A stretch of DNA of 64,000 bases from assembly GCA_911728455.2 (NCBI GenBank), contig OU452231.1, positions 12,989,838 to 13,053,837 on the forward strand, read 5' to 3'. Positions within the stretch are counted from its first letter, which is position 1. Each line of letters starts with the position of its first letter. A program made the position numbers and the translations under genes. Source of the stretch: Marthasterias glacialis (lineage: Eukaryota > Echinodermata > Asteroidea > Forcipulatida > Asteriidae). Below, one piece after another: positions 1 through 13,539 of this stretch. The notes below the pieces were generated by a model. The model had not been told where the DNA came from, did no database searches, and worked only from the letters and a program-made list of their open reading frames with translations.

Positions 1-1409
1 CAGGGGCACGTGTCATCCTGACCCTGATTTCTGAACGAACATTAAAATGTTTGAGCGAAAGCAGACTGCTGTGTGAAGAAGTAGCATGAGTGGTCGACTT
101 CAAACGATTGCCAACCAGTGGTTGTCTCGAGTCAAGATTTTCCAAGCCCCCCCCCCAAAAAAAAGTCAATTTGCCAATAGATAATATTGACATTTAAGTA
201 AATTGTGTGCAGGGTTTGCTTTTTGGTTGAACCGGATTCCTTTCCGGTAGACAGTGCCTGTTGAACTACAGCTGCAGGTAGTACATGGATTTTTCTTTGA
301 ATCGTAACTGTACTTTCCCCTGATCCTCAACACAATTCATTTGTCATCGTGTATCCGCTTACATCAAAGTCGACTAGCGCCCTCAATTTTTTATGTGTCA
401 TCTGGTTGAGAGAAACGGGGCCTGGCCGGTGATTGGTACTCCGCCTGGTTGGCAAACCCCTCTCTCGTGTATAGTTTTGTGTGCGACTATGTGGCTACTG
501 TCCTTCGTTTTCATTTTCATTTACGATTAGATAAATCAATAAATGACACGAGAAAGTATAGCTGTAACACAGATTGGCCCGTACACTTGATCATACAATT
601 TTTGGGGAACCACGGGTTCCACCACAGATCGCCTGGTATATACGGATGAAAAAAACAACAACAAAAATCTCAAAATTTGACGGGTTCCGAAAAATGTTGG
701 AATACGCTGGAGTTGCCGGAGTTTTGTCTATCTTGCATATCCGTTAGGCTTAGCCAATGTGCGAGGCAACAATGTCATCCTCTGTTTGTTTAGCGGCCAC
801 CGACCCATAATAAGATCCACGTATATCTTTGTTGTTTCATCTGAAGCCACATATTCTGAGGGAGCTTTGTATATTTATATAATTTTCATCCGATTATGTT
901 CTATAAACCGACAGTGTAAAAGTTGATGACATTTTCAGTGGTTTGTTTTATGAGGGGGTCTTCAATGCAAAGTCGAGGGGAGCAGTAATTGACCTTTTCC
1001 CCAAATCATGGGTGTACCTTTAATGGCCGTCTTGATACCGTAGTGGTCAATTTGATTATAGCCCGCAAGGGACACTCTTTGGTCCGCAGGATGACCTCAA
1101 GTCAGAGTTCGAGCTATTTTATGATTGACATGGGCGGACTCTGTAAATACCATAGACACAATGTATCATATCCTTCAATATAATTGTGAAATATCACTCG
1201 GTATGATGGTTATTTTCAGTTGTCAATCAGTGGATTTCTGCGCAGGTTCAAGGCTGTCTTAAAGGTGTTGCAGGATTTTCATATCTCCATAATTTTATCT
1301 TTACTATTATTTTCTTGTGATGAATGCTTGTGTATCGTCATATATTATATCATACACTGTTTTGCATATGTAGATGACAGAATGTACTTTACAATAATGT
1401 GACGTTCCA

Positions 1410-1650
1410 CGCCAAAGGCAGGCAGTTCTCAGAAACAGTGAAATATGATATTAAAAGTGAAGACAAATGAAAAGCAGCCTCGATATCAATGTGATGTGAT
1501 ATCTATATGTTGAAAAATACCTACCTTAGAGTGGCCTAAGTATGTGTTATTTAAAAGTTCTTATTCTCATCAATTTGATGAGCAAATTAAACCCAGTCTT
1601 GAGTTTTGGTAAGAGTGGTTTGTACTTGGTGCGTCAGGTATGCGTATGAG
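1410..1650. repeat. dispersed repeat, copy 1 of a pair
   Basis: It shares CAGTTCTC, ACAGTGAAAT, AAGTGAAGACAAATGAAA and GAGCAAATTAAACCCAGT, in the same order, with 11497-11690. Neither copy shows coding sequence or clear ends. Confidence 0.6.
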
Positions 1651-2626
1651 TTTAAAATTGATTTTGGGAATTTTGCGTTAAAGTCAAATTAAGCATTTTG
1701 CTATTTACCATCGACGAACAATTCATGTTCTATTTTTTTCTCTCGAGTAATTTAACATAACAATCCCTCTATAAAACTTAATGTTTTTAAATAAATAGGA
1801 AACATTCTGCTGGTCAGGAGGGATACACAGTGTCTGTGATTTTAATACAAGTTTGATGTTCACGATTCCTCAAAACTAAATTGAAAGTCACTTCAAATAA
1901 AAATAGTAAAAGTAACGATGCACAATTTTTTTTTAAATGACCAAACAACTTTCCCTTTAAAGTTCATGTTTTCGTGATAATAAGGTTGACGGGTGTGTTT
2001 TTCTATCGGAACATATGAAGTTTATGAAGTATTTAACATGAATCACTTGACAAAAACCGTTTTTCCTAAAATGCCGATTTTGACTTAACTCAGTTAGAGC
2101 CGTTTGAATAATGGTTAGTTAACCCCCCGTTGCGGTCAGACGCGTAATGTTTGATGTATCGCTGGTTGTTTTGGAAGAGTTCATCCAGGTACTCTACTTG
2201 CAAAGAAAAAAAAGTTCGTCATGTTTTCCAGAAATGAAAAATTGACTTATGGTTTATACTCTGTCAGTATTTCTTGCGTACTTATAAGGCGCTACAGGTC
2301 CGATTTTCGGCCGATTTGACTCAAAACTTTACCTTTCAATTTTAAACTGCTGTTTTGTAGACTCGAGGAACTTATATAAGCTTTCATTTTAAAAGGTTTT
2401 GCACGAAAAATGATTAGTGGTAGTTAATTAAAAACTAAAAAAATTACTTATTTTCGGGATCCCATCATTAATTCACGTCTATTTCAGCCATGTAGCAATG
2501 TACAAACAATTTTGCATGTTACCATTTATTTGGTGCCTCGTTCGTGGCATATGCGAAAGCTTTTTCTTTGTTTTTCACTTTTAAACAGGATCATCTGTCA
2601 AAATTCGTTCAGAGTAGCAATAAATA

Positions 2627-2667
2627 ATTACATAAATAAACAAATAAATAAATAAATAAATAAATAA
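2627..2667. repeat. (AAAT)n microsatellite
   Basis: An AAAT run; the flanks are unique AT-rich DNA. Confidence 0.9.
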
Positions 2668-2785
2668 GAAAAATTAAAATTGAGAACAGGAAGAACAAAT
2701 CTAAATTAATTCTGGGGACAATTTTCCAGCACTTTATTGTTTTTTTCCCGTGGATTTTATGCATGTTTGTTACGAATCATTGTTT

Positions 2786-3187
2786 TCGACATGAACCATT
2801 ATGTCCGACAGGGTCTGTTGGACACAATGAGTCAGACATAATGGTTAATTGGATAGGTTAAGTCGGACTTAATGTATTTTTTGACACAACATAATGGTTT
2901 GTCGGACACATTGGGTCAGCCATCCGGTTTGTTGAACAAAGTGGGTTGGACATAATGGTTTGTCGGACATACTGTTTGTCGGAAACATTGGTTGGACATA
3001 TGGTTAGCTGGACACAGTGTGTCGGACACAATTAGTCGGACACAATACTTACAATACGTTGGACGCATCAGTTTGTCAGACACAGTGGATTGGACAAAGC
3101 CGGACTCTATCGGTCGGACATCATATTTTGATGGAACACAACGAGTCGGACATATTATAATGGTCGACATTTGTTGTCGAACATAAT
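2786..3187. repeat. degenerate TGTCGGACA minisatellite
   Basis: About twenty imperfect units of a 15-20 bp motif close to TAATGGTTTGTCGGACACA are visible. It ends at a (CA)n tract. Any protein read from it is repeat-derived. Confidence 0.8.
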
Positions 3188-3196
3188 GGCGCGTAT

Positions 3197-3198
<2 letters not shown>

Positions 3199-3247
<49 letters not shown>
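3199..3247. repeat. (CA)n microsatellite
   Basis: A nearly pure run of about 24 CA units directly follows the TGTCGGACA minisatellite. Confidence 0.97.
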
Positions 3248-3248
<1 letters not shown>

Positions 3249-3982
3249 CCACTGTGTGCGCAATTCGAGTCCACAAACCAAAACATGAACTCAAACTTTT
3301 CTGGCACATTGAAATATTTCGGTTGGGAATATTTGTCAGTGCAAAAAAGTATAATTCCGTGAACTGATTTTGTCGAACATTATACCTTGTCTCAAGAAGG
3401 AGTTCTCTGAGCTTGGATGCATGCAGATGCTATTACTTTTCCTTCAGATCAAAAGTTTCAGCAGTAATTTGTCTTCGACATGTTCCCAAGACGCATCTCG
3501 TCAAGTTACCAATCTAATACTCATCTCTTGGGAAACAAGTCGCAAAAAAAGAAGCTCCTGATTTTTTTTCCCAAGGTCAAATCTGTCAAAATCATTAACT
3601 TAAGTGCTCATTTTCGGTTAAAAAAATGCTCCCAATCTGTTAACATATCGCTAAGAAGATCTGGCGATGACGTCATTTATAATTTCAAGTGGCGTCAGCT
3701 GTACAGATATAGGTCCGCAAGTAATTACTTCAAAGATATGCAATAACTATGGTTAGTTATGATATTTGAGTGTCAAATTTCAGTGTTTGGAACTGTCTGA
3801 ATGTCTGGTTATTGTTAGTGTCATCTTTTAAAATAATATGAAGGTCCTATTAGTAAATTCCTTCTGCTTACTTATGGGAACTCCATTCTGGAATTTTCAC
3901 GACGTAACAATAAAAAACAAAACAAACAAAAACACCCTTTTTAACATACACCGTATCTCGAGTCATACAGAGTAAATAAATA

Positions 3983-4500
3983 CCAGTAACAACAGTTTTG
4001 ACATCGTGGCTAAAGCCAGACATTTTGCCTAGAGAAGAGCATAGTGGTCGCATACTGCCACCATGACCAAGTGGCCATTGTTGTACCTTATCTTGATTCA
4101 AAGAGAGTAAATGCATACCAGTATCGGCAGTTTTGACATCGTGGCTAAAGCCAGACATTTTGTCTAGAGAAGAGCATACTGGTCACATACTGCCACCATG
4201 ACAAAGATGCCATTGTTTTACCTTATTTAGATTCAAAGAGAGTAAATGTATACCAGTGCCAACAGTTTTGACATCATGTGGACCTTATCTTGATTCAAAG
4301 AGTGTAAGTGCCAATAGCAACAGTTTCACGGTGGTAACTCTGAGTATTGTAAACAATCTCGAGTCGAAGAGAGAAAATGCATAAACAGAAGTATCGCCAC
4401 TGTAATGATCATAGTACTTATAACGTATGATGCAAACTATGCAGTAGCAACGATTTGACCAAAATGACAAATGATGTTACCTTATCTTGATTCAAAGAGA
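3983..4500. repeat. 135 bp minisatellite
   Basis: Units begin CCAGTAACAACAGTTTTGAC at 3983, then at 4118 and 4253, a period of 135 bp. Shared inner motifs are GCTAAAGCCAGACATTTTG and CTTGATTCAAAGAGAGTAAA. From 4290 the units become shorter and rearranged. A related CTTGATTCGAAAAGTGTA appears at about 28955. Confidence 0.8.
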
Positions 4501-6313
4501 GTAAGCATATGAATGCAGACAGCCATTCATCTTGATTCTACAGTGTTATAAAACCAGGTATTTGTCAGAATAACCAGTACAAATTAACTGCATGATGACG
4601 TGAAGCCGGTATTACCAATACCAGAGAAGGCCACGTCTTTTGCCAACAACGCTGCATCTTATCTTGGCATCATTTCTTAAACTTCTTAAAAGGGAGGATG
4701 CGATGATGTAGTGTGTCTCGGCGTGGCTCAGACAGGCTTCCAGATATCATCGGGGACCTTATTGTAGTCAGGACTCCGTTGTCTCCAATACTGAAGTTAT
4801 CTTCATGAGAAATCTTCAGAAGTCCGGGCTGATGTATTGGCACTGTGCCAGCCATGTGTGTTCTTGTCCAGCCGTCTAATTAGATGAACTGTCCGTATAA
4901 TGTGTGTAAGGCTTTAAAGGGTTGGGACTTGTGTGTATATCATTTCAGTCGAAAGCTTTAAAGGGACCAATTTATCCTTCTGATTTTCAAAAAGTTTAGT
5001 TAAAGAGACTTTTGGGCTCTTTCGGACAATACAATACCACAGGCCCATTTGGCAGTTCTGCGGAACAAACAACTTCGTAACAAGACATTCTCATTAGGGG
5101 CGGGGTTAATAACACTTTTGAGGGAGGAACTATTTAATGTATCGAGCATTTATTTGTGTATTTTTTAAGGGGGGGGGTGGCTCCCTCCCTATACCCCTCT
5201 GGCCACGCCACTGGGAACAAGCGCGTTCGATCAAACCCCGTTCATCGTTTGTAAGTTCTGTTAGTCTCAGTTCAAGACGTTGCTGTCTGTGTTTGTCATG
5301 TTGCCATTGATTTGTCAATGCTAACTACGATCAGAGGGTGAACTTGAACTTTATTATTTAGCACAGGCCGTAGCAAAAAGTATTGAGCCAAAGGCTACAT
5401 GTTTTGTTGGCTCGTATAGTGAGACCCCACTTGTTTCTTTCCGCCACTCCCAACCTTCTGTACATTAAACTACATCGCGGAGTAATATTTACCCAAATGT
5501 TGTACCGATTTTTTGATTAAGTTCGAACAAACTGTCACGCATAAAGTGCTTCGCTCTCGTTAAATGTACACTAAGCACAATAAATGTGTGCCTAGTGTAC
5601 GTAAACTTGCAAACTATTATCATGGGACAATCTGGAACATTTTAAAAGTCCATGATTGCATCCCCCCCCCCCCCTTAAAAAACGACACGCGTTTTATTCA
5701 TCAACCACGAGGCAATAATGAGGTAGCGATGTGCTTTAGAATCAATCAACCTGAAGAAAACAATTGCCGGTGTCCTCTAGGGGCCACCGTAGATATACGT
5801 GACGCGTCATGAGTGGCATCCCTAGTGACGGTAATTGCTAATAGAGGACTGTGATAACAATTACTGTACGTCAAAAGTGGCGCCGATCAATCAGGGCGCT
5901 TGTTTGACCTTTGACATGGATCTTTTGCTACGCTCGCCTTTAAAGCAGAGCTACACCAGTAGTTTAAGGACGATGCAGAATAAAATTAACGGGTTTCAAT
6001 TTCGAAGCTTAATTTTTCATATAAACTTAATACCTTTACTAATGACCTTAAGAAATAATTACTCCTGAAATAATATGACAGAGTGCGGGAAAACGGCTCT
6101 CGGTTCTTATTTCAATCTGCCAAGTTGAAATAAGCTCAGCATCCCACAAAAACTTTTTCTTCTTATTTTACCTAGAAAACGTGACCACTTAATTTGATGA
6201 AATTCCAAAGGGTGTGTAGCGAGTTTATGGAAAACTATGAGAATGACTGTCATCTTGACTAGATTAGATTTGATTAGATTAGTTTTGGGGTAAACAAAGA
6301 AAAAACTGACTAT
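4501..6313. other. no gene seen
   Basis: Unique-looking DNA with small poly-G/C tracts at about 5170 and 5663. There is no exon-like structure. Confidence 0.65.
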
Positions 6314-6382
6314 AGAGCGGGATCTGAACCTGCGACCACCGGCTTAATGTACCGACGCTCTACCAACTGAGCTAACCAGCCC
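6314..6382 (-). repeat. tRNA-like SINE head
   Basis: The minus strand reads GGGCTGGTTAGCTCAGTTGG, with a good A box, and later GCAGGTTCAGATCCCGC, a B box. A wobble-paired anticodon-like stem (TCGGT/GCCGG) exists, but position 33 is C, and the 3' side cannot pair with the GGGCTGG acceptor strand. It is therefore a tRNA-derived SINE or pseudogene rather than a working tRNA. Confidence 0.65.
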
Positions 6383-6690
6383 TAATGTTGGCCCTAACTT
6401 TATTATCCCTGGTGGACAAATTTAAAAATGGCCTTGACAATAAACGGTTTACAAACAATGAGTATCAAAAATGATTATAAAATATTAAAAAGCATATAAA
6501 AAACACTCTTACTTATTACACAATACACCATGTACTTGAAGTGCAATTCTTACATAAAAAATGTACAGCAGACTACACTCGATTAAAAAAGCATGGCTCA
6601 TACTGATGGATCGAAGCCAGCCATAAAACACTGAGCTCATTGGTCTGACTGCTCATTGTATCACTTGATAGCTGTGATTCGCTGAAAGCT

Positions 6691-6985
6691 GGGTCCGATT
6701 TCATAAAGCCAGTAAGCAGACGTTTTTCTGCTTACGGAGCAGCCATTAGGAGAATTTCTATTTCATCAACACCGCTATAAATCGTAAGCAAAGCAAGAGG
6801 CACTATGTAGCGGTTTTTTAAGCACATGAGTGACGCAACAGATGGACACCCATTGTGACCGCACACACACGCGCTGTCGAATCTTCTCAATGGTTTATGA
6901 AACACACTTTTGCTTACGCATTTTTTCTGCTATGGTAAGCACAAAAAAGTTGCTTACCAGTAAACACCTTTTTGAAATTGAGATC
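6691..6985. mobile_element. diverged GGCCCAATTTC-family MITE copy
   Basis: It begins GGTCCGATTTCATAAAGCC and ends near TTTTTGAAATTGAGATC. It contains several inverted GTAAGCA/TGCTTAC pairs. It is older than the nested copy at 23650. Confidence 0.45.
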
Positions 6986-7964
6986 AGCTCGAGTGCAAAG
7001 TACTGGCCCAATCCCTGGGCGACGTACGAAAGATACATCAAACTGTTGATTAATAGATAAATTTGAAATCGGATTTCTTCGATATTTTTCCTCCCTTATT
7101 AAACACGCCTGTCCATAAGCTGTCACTAATCGTAATTTATTTACATTTTTGTGTAGTAATAATGACTGTCACTACACCCGTGGCTTTTAAAACCGTCTCG
7201 GTTATACACACGGCAATTTCACGAGGTAATTTCACGAGGCCATGAACTTGCAGTTGATGTCAATTTGTTATGGGGCTTCGTAAATCGTTGTTAAAGGCAT
7301 CTGTTGGCGCTTTGTGTAATGGCTCGAACTACACTAGTACAGGGTTCAAACCAGACCCTGTGCAGTTCAACCATTTTGCAGATAAGACAACTCATGGCGA
7401 ATCTGTCAAATCTCTACGTGAAATTAATAATAAGAGTATTAGATGGTTTTGGATGAGAAAATCCATTTTTATATTTTTTCTTTAATAAAAACACCAGCCA
7501 ACCAGTAAAACAATTTAAAGTTGTAGTTAGTTAATTATGTTTTTTTGGCACAATAAGTTGGTTTCCTTCTTGCATTTTAACTTATTTAGTTTGCTAACGT
7601 TTATGTTACTTTTAAGCACAATTCTTGCCTAGGTTTTATTATAGTTTTATTGTATCTCACGTAAAGCGCAAAATGCATTTTTATTGTTATTATTAAAACG
7701 GCTTTATTGTAGTCGTGCTTCGAAAGTGGCAATCGAAATGAGAATTGGTTATTCGAGGTTTCCAAATTCTATTATCTCCCACCTTCGACAATATTCCAGA
7801 CGGAAATATTTCTCTGCAGGTTTGAAACGTGTATGAACTTTATAATCAGTGAGTTTCTACAATAAAACAAATCATTCCTCCCCCACCTTTACCTTTTCTG
7901 TTCTATTATTTTTGATGGTTTATTAAAATTGAACTTGAAGTCAATGGCTTAATTTGTTAAATAA

Positions 7965-8176
7965 AGAACAAACAAACAAACAAACAAAACAAAACAAACA
8001 ACCCAACAAACACGTTTCAATCAAAATTGTATCAACTACCCATAGCTACTTAACGCAAAATGACCCCCCGAAAAAGGGGGGAAAAAAGAAAAGAGAAAAC
8101 AACAACAGCAACATAAAAAACACACAACAACAACAGCAACAAAACCACACCCACACCTACACCCACACAAAAACAG
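7965..8176. repeat. AAAC- and CAA-rich simple repeats
   Basis: AAAC units lie at 7965-8010 and CAA/CAC units at 8098-8176, with unique sequence between. Confidence 0.9.
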
Positions 8177-11100
8177 GCTAACTTTAAGGCTGATCTTAAA
8201 TTGGCACTGCTTTACTGAACAACAAAAGTGCAATCCCTTCTTATTACTGGTTACACTTTTCTCGCAAGAGGGCCTGTCGTCACACAACCTGTTGTCACTT
8301 TAGTTGTTACCTTCCATCCCACATCATGTGGAGGTATATAAAAAAAAGAGTGCGTTGCAATTTACCTGTCAACTTTAAAATGATCAATCAAAGATGCATT
8401 CGTAAATCTGTCGATCACACAGTAAAACAACTGTAAAATCAGAAACGGTAATTGTGTAAAAGATATGATTCTGTTATTGACCAAGGTCAAGTCAAGTTGG
8501 TTTTTTTGTTCGTACGTGAAAACTTAAAGTGATTGTTTATATTCCTTATAATTTCTTGTTACACCATTACGCAAAGTAATAGACATTTTGAAATCAAAAA
8601 TTGCGAACTGTCCCTTTAAACCAGAATATACCTCGTTGCATAAAGGCCTCCTTGTATTAAGTATCTCATTAAATTGATTAAACGTAATTAAAATCGCAAG
8701 AAGACCCCGTGCTAAGTTACCCGTTAAACCGTGCATAACGCACCGGCGCAGCCGGAGCGCCGGTACGAGCCGTTGGAATCCACCGAGAGTCCGGTTATGC
8801 TCACCGGGGGATACGCGGTGCTGGGGTCAGCGTCAATTACCAGGGTGTGTAGGGGAAAGTGACAAGGTGAGGACAGAGTACCTTGGCTACATACAAGTTC
8901 AAGGAAGACGGTGTTGATTGCGACACCAGACTCTAAAAACACCGGTAGTTGTACGTCTCGGTTCTCTCACAGGTGAAAACAGACCTCGGGATATATAATA
9001 AGCATGCTGTTGGCCGACTAACCCCATACAATGCGCGCCTTTTTACTCGTTGAGAGCTTGCACAGGAAAGGGCGGGAAATGTTCTGGATTGTCCAGACGG
9101 TGTTGAGAACAAGGACAAGCCTTGTCGGTTTTTTTTTCTTCAAGAAAATGAAAATTTGGGCTTCGAATTGCTGTGGGGGATTTTGGAGTGATTTCTGCGC
9201 TGAGAGATTGTGATAAGATCAATCATTTCTCATTTTGTAACCATCAACACGTCAGATGAGTAGACAAAAATGGGCCACGTATTGAATGACGTCCCCGTAA
9301 AATGCATTTGATGTGATGTTGAAGCAGTTATGCAATTCGTTCTTACGGAGCGCCTGAAGGGACATTCGAAAAATAATAAAATAAATATCTCGTGCACGAG
9401 ATAACCGACAGCGTAATATGTACTGAGACAGCGAGATTTGTGATTACTTGAATCATTGCTCAATGCGTGCGCAATACTCCTAAATTTACTCACAATTTAC
9501 GTTTTGCAGTTGATCGAAGACCGGCTGTTACAAACAACTCTTATCACGGTCAGGCTTTCCATTGTGCCGCTTTTCGGCCATTTTGTCTCGTGTGTACGAG
9601 ATCATTTGATCATCTCTTCGCCCACGCCATTTATCATTGTAGTTGAAATATCCCTTATTTTGATTTTCAGCCAACAGAATTTTAAATGATACTTTACAAC
9701 AGATTACTATTAAGAGATGACGGCTCGTTCCTTTGTCCTAGTCATGCATAACGCTGTATTTTTAAAAAATACTTATTTTTTGACAACATTTTGTTTAATA
9801 ATCATGACTCAAAGCTAACATACCGAAGTTCCATACTTTAACCTCCCTGGGACTGAAGCCGTAGATTATAGTATTAGGCAGTGTTATAGTTATTCATCTG
9901 CATGCATGCCACTCAAAGTTTGTGTAGCTCAAACTAAGTACTGTTAATACATTCGGGGGGGGGGGGGGTGGAGGGGTTGCACAGCAACCTGAAGCTCGGC
10001 AAAAGCCGCACCACAATTGTTATGAGCAAATAATATGTGTATCTCGTCCCTAGTGTAACCATGGTGTAACTATAAACAAAAGCTTGCCCGAACCACGTGA
10101 CATACCGTCTTTGATCTCCGAAATTAAAATAAATAGCATCCACTGTGTGGATAGGAAAGTGACTGTAGAACAATCTCAACTTTACTTTGGAAAGTTGCGG
10201 TCTGATTCAGGGCCGATATACAATGTGTCCGTAAGCCACATCCAAGTACAAAATTAGAGCAAGCCTACGTGTTATTCAGTATACACTCTCCAACGCTGGA
10301 GGTAGCAAGTACACGCTTTGTTAAACCCATATTGTAACCGGAAGTACTTGAGTGTATTGGGAGATTTCCTTGGACTAACTTCAATCGGATGGAGACGCCT
10401 GTTATCAGCCTCACAGGTGCGGGGCTAAACTGGGGTTGGGGGGGGGGGGGGGGTTACCAGACGATTGCTGGCACACGTGACGCATTCTGAATACGGAGGG
10501 TGGATTTATGGCTGTGTGTGTGTACCCGCCTCCTCCTGCTGCGGTCGATTCGCGGTGATTAGCCATTTTTTTTTCTTTCTTCTTTCTGATTCTTGGGAAT
10601 GTATCCAGGGACAGCACCAAACCCATAAGTCATTGCAAAATAATATATCTCAACACTTCATAACTCCCGGCCATGTGTGCCTGTGTAGAGACCTCTTTTA
10701 TATTCCACTGGAGATACAGAATTAGGATCCGGTATGGTAATAGCCGTCGGGTCATGGCTGCACGAGCCGAGTGGTATTAAGTTTGATTCACTTTGGGTGA
10801 GGATTTATAATTATAATTAGATACGGCAATTTAATGTTGTTGATATATAGTTAGGCTGCTGGAGATTCGGAGTCTGTACACGTCAAAAGGGGTGGGGCCG
10901 GGTGTGTGAGGGGGGGGGTGTATATGTCTTGTAATCATGGCTAGCTTAAAAGACTTAAATCAGACGCTTTGAAATATGTTCTTTATTGTCCCGAGTCTCA
11001 TGTGTGTGCATGTTTTCGATGTCATGTTCAGTTACTCAAAAGATATGAACATTGACCCAGTATTTAGGTACCAAATATTTTTCGTTGTCCACTGATTTGG

Positions 11101-11496
11101 AAGATATATTTCTGGCATCAAACACTAGCTTCTAACATTGTATTAACACAGGCCTATTGGGCGAGCCTATCCGAATTTAAAAACGTCTTGTAATTAATGA
11201 GGAATGATTAGGGGAAAAGCGACTGGACGATGGCAAGACGGTCTAACATTGTTAGAACTTTGCAATGGACGATTGAACGTATCCCACAATGCAGCGTAAA
11301 AACGTGTTTCCTGTCATTGCAAATATTGTTCGAACGAAAAGAAAAGGAAACAAGAACGGGCACAACCAGGCTGCTTCGCTCTTATTGCGTCTCATTTAAA
11401 AGAAAACAAGCCTGGGTGCTTTCAATATTAAAACAAAACAATGTTACCAGTTGTCAAATTGTACGCGCAAAAATTCACGCAAAAAAAAAAATTCGG
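8177..11496. other. no identifiable gene
   Basis: A GC-richer patch at about 8730-9120 keeps a minus-strand frame of 72 residues (8942-8724). It has no recognisable domain, so it is left unassigned. The rest has poly-G tracts and unique AT-rich DNA. Confidence 0.55.
10438..10455. repeat. 18 bp G tract
   Basis: An uninterrupted run of 18 G. Similar runs of 14-15 lie at 9955-9968 and 49722-49736. Confidence 0.95.
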
Positions 11497-11690
11497 GCAG
11501 TTCTCTGATACAGTGAAATGGCATTACAAGTGAAGACAAATGAAACATATCAGCCATGATGTTTTCAACATTCTGAGAAATGCTTACCTTACGGGAACGA
11601 ATAAGGCTATATTTGAAAGTTCCAATCACCATCTGGTTTGAAGAGCAAATAAACCCAGTTTAGAGTTTTGACAAGAAGTGCCTTGTTTTG
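11497..11690. repeat. dispersed repeat, copy 2 of a pair
   Basis: It is the partner of the segment at 1410, with AAGTGAAGACAAATGAAACA and GAGCAAATAAACCCAGTTTA. It is a different insertion rather than a local duplication, given the 10 kb between them. Confidence 0.6.
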
Positions 11691-12309
11691 GCTGGGAACA
11701 TCACAGTTTTTATTTCTATTTTTTTTATATAGCCGGGTGCCGTTAGTTTTTTCAACATTGTGCACAGGATGCCTGACTTATAGGCCAGCCCTTAATGTCA
11801 CCCCACTTGAGTGACATCACTTATTTTGCCAATTATTTCATTTTATTACCATTTGACACGGTAAGTCAACTGTCGTTTTTCGCACCAAACCGGTGACCAA
11901 ACTTGAACCCAGGTAACTCACATGGATAAGGCTCGATCGTAAATCTTTAAACCCGAAAATAAAATTAACTTTAACAACAGATCCCAAATTACATATATGT
12001 TTGGAGTGAGGAAAGTGGCTTGCTTTTGGTAGTCGGAACAGTACGGAAGCATAAAGCGACCATCCGCATTTCCATTTTTATTGAGTAAAAACGTAAAAAT
12101 CTAGATAATTATTAAAATGTCTGTCCATATTGTAATTTTTTTTTTTTAATTTATTTTTTTCATTTATTATTATTGTTTGTGCCTTTGAGAAAGACTCTGC
12201 TAGGAACAAAACGTGAGGCTATTAACAACTTGTTGCATTTATACAACAGGTCCTTGTGGTTGGTAAGCAGTTTGCTACAGCTAGTTTTGTTCTTAATTGT
12301 TTTGATTTA

Positions 12310-12500
12310 ATAATGCAATTCGCCCATCACAAGGCCCAAAGGCCACTCGAGGTGTGGGCCACTTGTTGACAGGGCGGGGGTAAATGAATCCGTTACGAGA
12401 CAAACATAACTACCTTTCCCCTATTTGAAGCAATTATAGTTTTGAAGTGTCTTGCTCAAGGACACAAGTGTCATGACCGAGATTCGAACCCACGATGCTA
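12310..12500 (-). repeat. tRNA-derived SINE fragment
   Basis: The minus strand has the B-box-like GTGGGTTCGAATCTCGGTC, then GACACTTGTGTCCTTGAGCA and AATTGCTTC. This body is common in marine deuterostome SINEs, as I recall. The far end near 12316 is approximate. Confidence 0.6.
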
Positions 12501-12583
12501 TGCTGTTTTCTGGTTTCCTTGTTATCGTCTTGGATCTTGGAAACCAGATACCCGTAAGGCAAATAAGAAAAACGTCGTTTTAT

Positions 12584-12834
12584 AAACTCTAAATATTCCC
12601 GGGTCAGAATTGACCCGGGTTCCGGGTGCCATTGGGCCTGACCCATTTCTGGGTCAGTATGACCGGGATCTGTGTCAAACTGACCCCAAACTGGGTCAAA
12701 CTAACGCAGAATCCGAGTCAAGTTCCCTTTTTTACCCCAATTTCCGGGTCGGTCTGAAACAGAAATGGGTCATGCCCCCCCCCCCCTTCGACCCGAAATC
12801 CAGGTCAGTTCTAACCTGTTTTTTTTAGAGTGTA
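12584..12834. mobile_element. 247 bp MITE with ACTCTAAA ends and GGGTCA repeats
   Basis: The body 12586-12832 begins AACTCTAAA and ends TTTAGAGTG, with TA on both sides. Inside are about ten direct and inverted copies of CCGGGTCA or TGACCC. The ends resemble the CACTGTAAAA ends of the large transposon at 21629, so it may be a non-autonomous relative. Confidence 0.6.
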
Positions 12835-13539
12835 GTATAATCATTCGGAAAGATATTTCAGTTAACTAAGCTTACATCTTTTTGCGTTGTGCTGGGGTTG
12901 TCACTTTAAACCTTTTGTAGAAACAATATATGCCCAGATCAGATCATATTTAAAAACTTACAGAAGTTTATATGATGGAGTGCAAGTAATTTTTAAAGAT
13001 ATCAAGTTTGGAAAACACCATGACGAATGAAACTTTCAAACGATCCCAATTGTACACGATTTCGAGAAACATGGTGTATTGTATATAAATGGTGTATTGC
13101 TATTAGATTTACACAAAAAAAAAAGCTGTCAGAATGAAAAACATTCACATGCCTAGATTTTTGTTTTCGATTATTATAATCATATATCATCATTTTTACG
13201 AAAGAAACATGAATGACAAAACCACAATAAAAACCACGCACAACTGGACTCGTGTTATTTTACAAACATATATTTTATATTTTAACTGACTTCAAAAACA
13301 GCTGAAATGTAACGTTGGCACCGTCACAGATGACGTCAGTGCATTGTTTACACAAATACAAGATTTGATCGTAAAATATAATAACTATAAGTAGGTGCTT
13401 TATGTAATAATATAAATTAAGATTTAATTCATAAAGTAACCAGCCTTGTTTGTACACATTTTTACATTTGAGTGAACATCAAAAAGGTGCATCCGAAATG
13501 ATCTTTGTAAAAGAAAAGTCAAAAAATGCATTCTTCAGG

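Larger units (their letters stand above)
1..2785. other. no gene seen
   Basis: AT-rich DNA with short C and T tracts, the repeat copy at 1410 and an AAAT run. Open frames are short, mostly lack an ATG and show no domain. Confidence 0.7.

Noticed and set aside
6314..6382. A functional tRNA gene on the minus strand
   Set aside because: The acceptor stem cannot pair and the anticodon loop lacks U33, so it is a SINE head or pseudogene.
8724..9118. Minus-strand frames in a GC-rich patch, considered as a terminal exon
   Set aside because: No clear acceptor in frame and no family resemblance, so kept only as unassigned DNA.
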